5,868 nucleotides of DNA, from contig JAOUGG010000195.1 of the NCBI GenBank assembly GCA_029857855.1, positions 1 to 5,868 on the forward strand, given 5' to 3'. Source of the stretch: Acidimicrobiia bacterium. GTDB lineage: Bacteria; Actinomycetota; Acidimicrobiia; Acidimicrobiales; SZUA-35. The position numbers were made by a program, and so were the translations under genes. The notes beneath the pieces were generated by a model. That model had not been told where the DNA came from and did no database searches. It saw only the letters and a list, made by a program, of their open reading frames with translations. Of this stretch, positions 1-5,868 are shown piece after piece. The first letter of the stretch is position 1, and the number at the start of each line of letters is the position of its first letter.

Positions 1-1
1 T

Positions 2-1795
2 GGCCGCTGGGACGAGTTGCTCCAGCGCGACGTCGACGGCGTGTTGCTCAACAAGATGAACACCACGGTCGACGGCGAGTTCCAGCGCTACGCGGTGGAG
101 GACGGGTCCTACATCCGGGAGCACTTCTTCGGGCCTGACCCCCGGCTGCGCAAGCTGGTCGAGCACCTGACCGACGAGGACCTGCGGAATCTGCCCCGCG
201 GCGGTCACGACTACCAGAAGGTGTACGCGGCTTACAAGGCGGCCACCGAGCACGAGGGTCAGCCCACCGTCATCCTGGCCAAGACCGTGAAAGGCTGGAC
301 ACTCGGTCAGGGCCTCGAGGCCCGCAACGCCACCCACCAGATCAAGAAGATGACCCGCGACCAGATACTGGAGCTGCGGGACCGTCTGTATCTCCACGAC
401 GAGATCCCGGAATCCTCGCTGTCCGAGGGTGTGCCGCCGTATTTCTGTCCGGAGGCCGACTCGCTCGAGTACCAGTATATGGTCGATCGCCGGCGGGCTC
501 TCGACGGCCCGCTTCCCCAGCGGGTCACGCGGGTTCGCCGCCGGCTCGACCTGCCGACCGACGCACCGTTCAAACCGGCCACGGAGGGATCGGGAGGCCG
601 GGAGGTGTCCACCACGATGGCCTTCACGAACCTGCTGCGGGAACTCATGCGGGAGGAAGGGTTCGGCGAACGTGTCGTGCCCATCGTGCCCGACGAGGCC
701 CGAACCTTCGGGATGGACTCGATGTTCCGCGAGTTCGAGATCTATGCCCCGTTCGGTCAGCTCTACGAGCCGGTCGACCACGAGCTCCTGCTGTCCTACA
801 CCGAGGACTCCGACGGCCAGATCCTGGAGGAGGGCATCACCGAGGCCGGATCCATGGCCAGCTGGATCGCGGCGGCAACCAGCTACGCCCATCGGGGCGT
901 GCCGATGGTGCCGTTCTACACGTTCTACTCGATGTTCGGCTTCCAACGCGTCGGCGACCTGATCTGGTCGGCGGCCGACTCACGAGCCCGGGGGTTCCTC
1001 CTGGGCGCCACCGCCGGCCGGACCACACTGGCCGGCGAGGGCTTGCAGCACCAGGACGGTCACAGCCATGTGATGGCGTCGACCGTCCCCGCCTGCCAGG
1101 CCTACGATCCGGCCTTCGCCTACGAGCTCGGGGCGATCATCAAAGACGGCCTCAAGCGGATGTACGCCGACAACGAGGACATCTTCTACTACCTCACCCT
1201 CTACAACGAGAACTACGACCAGCCGCCTCAGCCCGACGGGTCCGAGAACGGCATCCTCCAGGGCCTCTACCGCTGGGCACCGAGCCCGGACGGCGTGCCC
1301 GCCAAGGCGTCGGTCCTGTTCTCGGGCCCTTCGCACCTGGCCGCCCGGGAGGCCCAGAAAGAGTTGGCCGAACGCTGGCAGGTCGGCGTCGATCTGTGGA
1401 GTGCGACCAGCTACAAGCGGCTGCGGGAACAGGGCATGGAGATCGAGCGATGGAACCGCCTCCATCCCGGCTCCGAACCCCGGGTCCCGGTCGTGACCTC
1501 GCTCCTGGCCGAGTGCCCGGGTCCCATCGTCGCGGTCAGCGATTACATGCGGATCGTGCCAGAGCAGATCGCGAGGTACGTGCCGGCCCGCTTCACCGCC
1601 CTTGGCACCGACGGGTACGGCCGTTCCGACGACCGTGCCACCCTCCGGTCGTTCTTCGAGACAGATGCCCCCAACGTGGTGCTCACCGTGCTCCACGAGC
1701 TGGTCCTCGACGGCGAGCTCGACGGCACCGTGATGGCGGAGGCCATCGCCCACTACGAACTCGACCCCGACCGCCCCGCTTCCTGGAAGGGCTGA
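2..1795 (+). CDS. aceE: Pyruvate dehydrogenase E1 component, homodimeric type (5' partial)
   Basis: Thiamine-diphosphate enzyme that decarboxylates pyruvate and acetylates the E2 lipoyl group in the cytoplasmic pyruvate dehydrogenase complex. The frame is open from base 2, before any start codon, giving 597 residues. The E. coli protein is 887, so about 290 N-terminal residues, including the GDG...N thiamine-diphosphate motif, lie outside the window. From memory of E. coli AceE, matching blocks run throughout: RWDELL at the left edge, RGGHD (66-70), NATHQIKKM (His112, equivalent to the active-centre loop His407), PDEARTFGM (230-238), GQILEEGITEAG (272-283), the GRTTLAGEGLQHQDGHSH block (339-356), and GTDGYGRSD in the C-terminal domain (535-543). 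The C-terminus is intact with a normal TGA. No lipoyl or E2/E3 gene is adjacent, so aceE seems to stand apart from the rest of the complex here. It converges on the next gene. I see no frameshift and no lost key residue. Very secure call. Confidence 0.97.
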   Translation, partial: GRWDELLQRDVDGVLLNKMNTTVDGEFQRYAVEDGSYIREHFFGPDPRLRKLVEHLTDEDLRNLPRGGHDYQKVYAAYKAATEHEGQPTVILAKTVKGWTLGQGLEARNATHQIKKMTRDQILELRDRLYLHDEIPESSLSEGVPPYFCPEADSLEYQYMVDRRRALDGPLPQRVTRVRRRLDLPTDAPFKPATEGSGGREVSTTMAFTNLLRELMREEGFGERVVPIVPDEARTFGMDSMFREFEIYAPFGQLYEPVDHELLLSYTEDSDGQILEEGITEAGSMASWIAAATSYAHRGVPMVPFYTFYSMFGFQRVGDLIWSAADSRARGFLLGATAGRTTLAGEGLQHQDGHSHVMASTVPACQAYDPAFAYELGAIIKDGLKRMYADNEDIFYYLTLYNENYDQPPQPDGSENGILQGLYRWAPSPDGVPAKASVLFSGPSHLAAREAQKELAERWQVGVDLWSATSYKRLREQGMEIERWNRLHPGSEPRVPVVTSLLAECPGPIVAVSDYMRIVPEQIARYVPARFTALGTDGYGRSDDRATLRSFFETDAPNVVLTVLHELVLDGELDGTVMAEAIAHYELDPDRPASWKG

Positions 1796-4700
1796 GACCG
1801 CCGGGATCAACCCCGGTTCAGCGTTCGACCATCGATTGACGGTCGAGCCAGCCCATGAGAATCGATACCGCCCGAGGATCGTGGCGGAGATGGTGGCTGC
1901 CGCCGCGTATGAAGCGCAGGTCGGCGTCGCCGTGGGCGTCGGCCAGCATGCGGGCGTCGAAATGGGGTACCGCCTCGTCCTCGTAGCCGTGCAGGACGAG
2001 GAGCGGCCGGGGCGGGAACTTCTCGGCGGCCTCGACGGCTCGCACCTCCCGCAGTTCGGCCTCCCAGCGCTCCTTGTTGGTCGGGAAGTCGGGTGAGGTT
2101 ATCACGCCGATCTCGCGCGAGTAGCTGAGCAGACGATCGGGGTTGGCGGCCCAGTCGTCGAAATCGGCCGGTGAACCCAACATGGCTACGCCCGACACGT
2201 CAGGGAGTTCCGCGGCCGCAACGAGCCCGACGGAGCCACCGGTGCCGAATCCGACGACCCAGAGATTGTCGGGTTGGGTCACGGCCCGCAGTTGGCGGCA
2301 GGCGGCCGTGGCGTCGTCGACCCACCGGGCCAGACTGAACTCACCGGTCGACCGGCCGCACCCCCGGAAACGGATCGTCATGGCATTCCAGCCGAGATCG
2401 GTGTTGACCCGCTGGCACAGCTCCGGCATGTCGACGCCCACGGTCTTCGCCCCCACGTCGGCGTTGGGGAATCCGTGGAGGATCAGAACCGAGTTGACGC
2501 CGCGCCGGCTGTCGGAGCGGGCGCCCTTCACCATCGTGCCCTCGAGCTCGGCGCCGCCACTCGATCTCAAGGTGATCGAGGTGAGGACCGCCTCGGATGC
2601 CGACTCAGTCGTGTCCGGTGCCATTGAACGGCCGATAGCCCCGGTTTCGGGCCTCGGCCAGGTTGTCGGGACCGAAACAGATGAACGTTCCGGCCGCCAT
2701 CAGCTCATTGATCGGCTCCGGATCGGTCATGGCGTCGACGTCGTAGACGATCTGGGTGCGCTTGTCGCCTACCCAGCGAAAGTGTTCGAAGTTCCCCGGT
2801 CGTTTCATCGGCTCATACCGTAGCCGAAAACGGCGACACCGGAGAGCCGATGAATCGACGCTCCGGTGTCAACCACTTCTTGGTGCTGGATCAACACATC
2901 GAATGGCCCGCTACCGAGGCGCCACCGGTGAGGTGGAGCGACGATGTCGGATGCCGGCGGGGACCTCGCCGACTCGATGGATTGACGGTGGACTGGTTGC
3001 GATTCGCAAGCGGTCCAGCCGGTTCCGCCCTTGGCGGAACACTCCGACTAGCGGCCAGCCACCTCCAAGGTCCCAATTCGTTTATCGTGCAAGTTGGACC
3101 ACCTCCTTCCTCTCGGTACCGGAGATTGTTGCACATCCTTCGGGCCCATGTCGCCTTTTTGCGCACCACTTTCGTCACATCCCGATCTTGGTGCCGAGCA
3201 CCGACACTCAGCGGAAACGATCGGGCAGGAGACCGGGCAGATCCAGGTCGATGTCGGCGAACATCGCGCCGGGTTCACCGCCGGCGACCAGGTCGGCCAC
3301 CAGCCTGCCGGCCGCCGGTGCGGTCTGGATTCCCGTCCCGCCCTGCCCGACACACCAGACGAACGATGGCTCGGCCGGTTCCGGACCGATCACCATCGAC
3401 CGATCCGTCGTGAACGTCCGCAGACCCGCCCAGCTCGACGCGACATGGCGGATGTCGAGTGTCGTCGCCGTGTTGATCCGATCGATGGCCAGCGCGACAT
3501 CGATCTCCTCCGGCCTGGCGTCGCACGGTTCGCTCGGCTGCTCGTCGGCCGGGGAGCACAGGAATTGCGAACCGTCCGGTTTGACGTACCAGTTGTGATC
3601 GACGTCGGCCACCAGCGGCCAGCCGCTCGAGTCGTCGTACCGGCTGGGGGTCATGAACGCTGTACGTCGCATCGGCTGCAGCCCGACGGGAGCGATACCC
3701 GCCAGCGCCGCCACGACGTCACCCCACGCCCCGGCAGCGTTCACGACGACGTCGCCCGTCAGCTCCTCGCCGTCGGCCAGCGTCACGGTCCAGCGGCCAG
3801 AGCGGCGCTCCATGCCGACGACGGGTGCGGTCAATCGGACCGTCCCGCCGTTGGCCCGCAGGCCTCGCACGAAGGCCTGATGCAGCCCGCCGACGTCGAT
3901 GTCGTAGGAATCCCGTTCGAGGATCGCCCGGGTCGCCCAGTCGGGGCGAAGCGGCGGGAACAGCTCCCGTGCATCGGCGATCGGGATCTCGCGGATCTCG
4001 GGGTTGGTGGCGAGACCTTCTGCCAGAAATCGTTCCACGGAGTCGTTCCGGTCGGCCGTCGCCACGGTCAGAACGTCGCGGGCATCGAGCAGCGGATGGT
4101 CGACCAACGACTCCGGCGGTCGATGGAGGAACCCGAGGCTGGCCCGGGTCAGGGCCCGGACCGGATCTGCTCCGTAGTTGAGGATCAGCTGGGCCGCGGA
4201 CCGTCCCGTTGTGTGGTGGGCGAGCGCCTTTTCGGCCTCGACCAGCGTCACGTCCACCGAGGCGCCGTCCACCACGACCTCCGACAGGGCGTGAGCAGCC
4301 GACACACCGGCAATCCCACCTCCGATGACCACAGCACGCATGGCCAGAACGGTACCGCCCGCCGCCATCCTGGTGAAATCGACGCGGGATGGCCCCGGCG
4401 GTCGCCGCCATCTATCGTTCCCACCCATGGACATGATGGATCGTGTAGTTGTCGTCACCGGGGGCGGGTCCGGTATCGGAGAGGCCCTGGCCGTGGCGGC
4501 CAGGCAGGCGGGAGCCCGGCATGTCGTGGTGGCCGACCTCCACGCCGACCAGGCCGAACGGGTGGCCGCGGCGGTCGACGGCACCGGTATCGGACTCGAC
4601 GTGTCGGACGAGTCGGCAATCCGGAACCTCGTCGAGCAGACCGAGGAAGCCCACGGACCAATCGATCTGTTCTGCTCGAACGCCGGGTTCGTCACCGCCG

Positions 4701-5868
4701 CCGGCCTGGAGGAATCGAACGAGATCCTCAACCGGATGTGGGACGTCCACGTCATGGCCCACATCTTTGCGGCACGGGCCGTGCTCCCCTCGATGATCGC
4801 CCGGGGCGAGGGGTATCTCCTGAACACGGCGTCGGCCGCCGGGCTGCTGAGCCAGATCGGCTCAGTCGGCTACACGATCACCAAACACGCGGCCGTCGCT
4901 CTGGCCGAGTGGCTGTCGATCACCCACCACCATCAGGGAATCGGAGTGTCGGTCCTCTGCCCGCAGGCCGTTCGGACCAACATCCTGGCCAACAGTCCGA
5001 ACGTCGAGAACCGGGCGATGGGTGACGATCTCGACGGCGGTGTCGCCGGCGCCGACGGCGTGCTCGAGGCCGACGACGTCGCCCAAATGTGCCTGGAGGC
5101 GATCGCCGAGCAGCGATTCTGGGTGCTCCCCCACCCGGAGGTGGCCGAATACGTCCGCCGCAAGGGGGACGACATCGAACGGTGGTTGGTCGGGATGCGT
5201 CGGTTCCAGTCGATGCTGTATCCGGACGGCCCCCTGCCGGGCGACGCCATCGCCCCGACGCTCTAGGTTCGAGTCGCCCGGCGACCGGCGTCAGTCGGCA
5301 CGCAGCAGCTGGTGGGCCGAACCTCCGGTCGAGTCGATGTCGACCACGTCGAATCCGAGGTCGGCGGCCGCCGCGAACTGGCGGTCGTCGACGGTGAGCA
5401 GCCGGCCCGGCCGCGGTAGAGCATCGAAGGCGGCGAGGTGCAGAGCATTCACGAGGTTGAGCCCATACTGCCGTCCGAGGTCCGCGGCACGGCGCAGGCA
5501 TCGCTGATCGACCGGCAGGACCCAGAACCGATCCCAGTCCCGCAGGAGGCGGGAGGCCGGGTGGTCGGGGTCCTCGGTCATCGGGGCGCCGACAGCCTGG
5601 TGGATCCCCAACTCGACCTCGGTGCGGGCAAGGGCGGTGACGATCAACTCGCCGGCGGACGACAACAGCCGGTCGACGTGGGCCTGACGGCGGTCGGGCA
5701 GATAGCGGCACAGCAGGGCCGACGAGTCCACCAGCAGGCGACCCGGTTGCCCGTCGACCGACATCAACCCCGTACCTGGCGCACGATGCGGTCCACTCGA
5801 ACGTCGACCGGCAACGGTCGGGCCACGACGGTGGCGGAGTCACGGTCGGCGATGGAAACGGGAGCCGG

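Overview
This is a GC-rich window with C or G in most codon third positions and long antisense open frames caused by that bias. The homodimeric-type AceE, the gene families present and the apparent leaderless starts suggest an actinobacterium, possibly an uncultured or marine Acidimicrobiia. That placement is an inference from style, not from a marker gene.

Layout. (1) Positions 2-1795 (+) hold the C-terminal two thirds of the pyruvate dehydrogenase E1 component AceE; its N-terminal cofactor-binding part lies to the left of the window. (2) Convergent to it, after a 22-bp gap with a small hairpin, is a minus-strand two-gene unit: a 67-residue uncharacterised protein (2605-2808) whose end overlaps the start of an alpha/beta-hydrolase-fold protein (1818-2624). 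The hydrolase-fold protein has Gly where the nucleophile Ser is expected. (3) Positions 2809-3207 contain no convincing gene but do contain several inverted repeats. The most striking is a 10-bp perfect hairpin whose loop is almost fully complementary to the start-codon region of the small gene. (4) Positions 3208-4341 (-) encode a DadA/DauA-type FAD amine oxidoreductase. It is divergent from (5) a classical NAD-type short-chain dehydrogenase at 4427-5266 (+). The 85-bp divergent promoter region holds three copies of a GCCATC half-site. (6) Convergent to the dehydrogenase, after 24 bp, is a PIN-domain (VapC-like) protein at 5291-5764 (-). It overlaps by one base the end of another gene (5764-5868) that leaves the window and is the natural antitoxin candidate.

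The genes do not form one pathway. AceE is core metabolism; the rest looks like accessory redox and toxin-antitoxin content. Two themes recur. Three starts have TANNNT 7-8 bases before the ATG and no convincing Shine-Dalgarno, which fits leaderless transcripts. Four of the proteins keep their fold signatures but have a substitution at a position normally used for catalysis or substrate binding. The most interesting places are the 5' region of the 67-residue gene and the small gene/hydrolase-fold pair.
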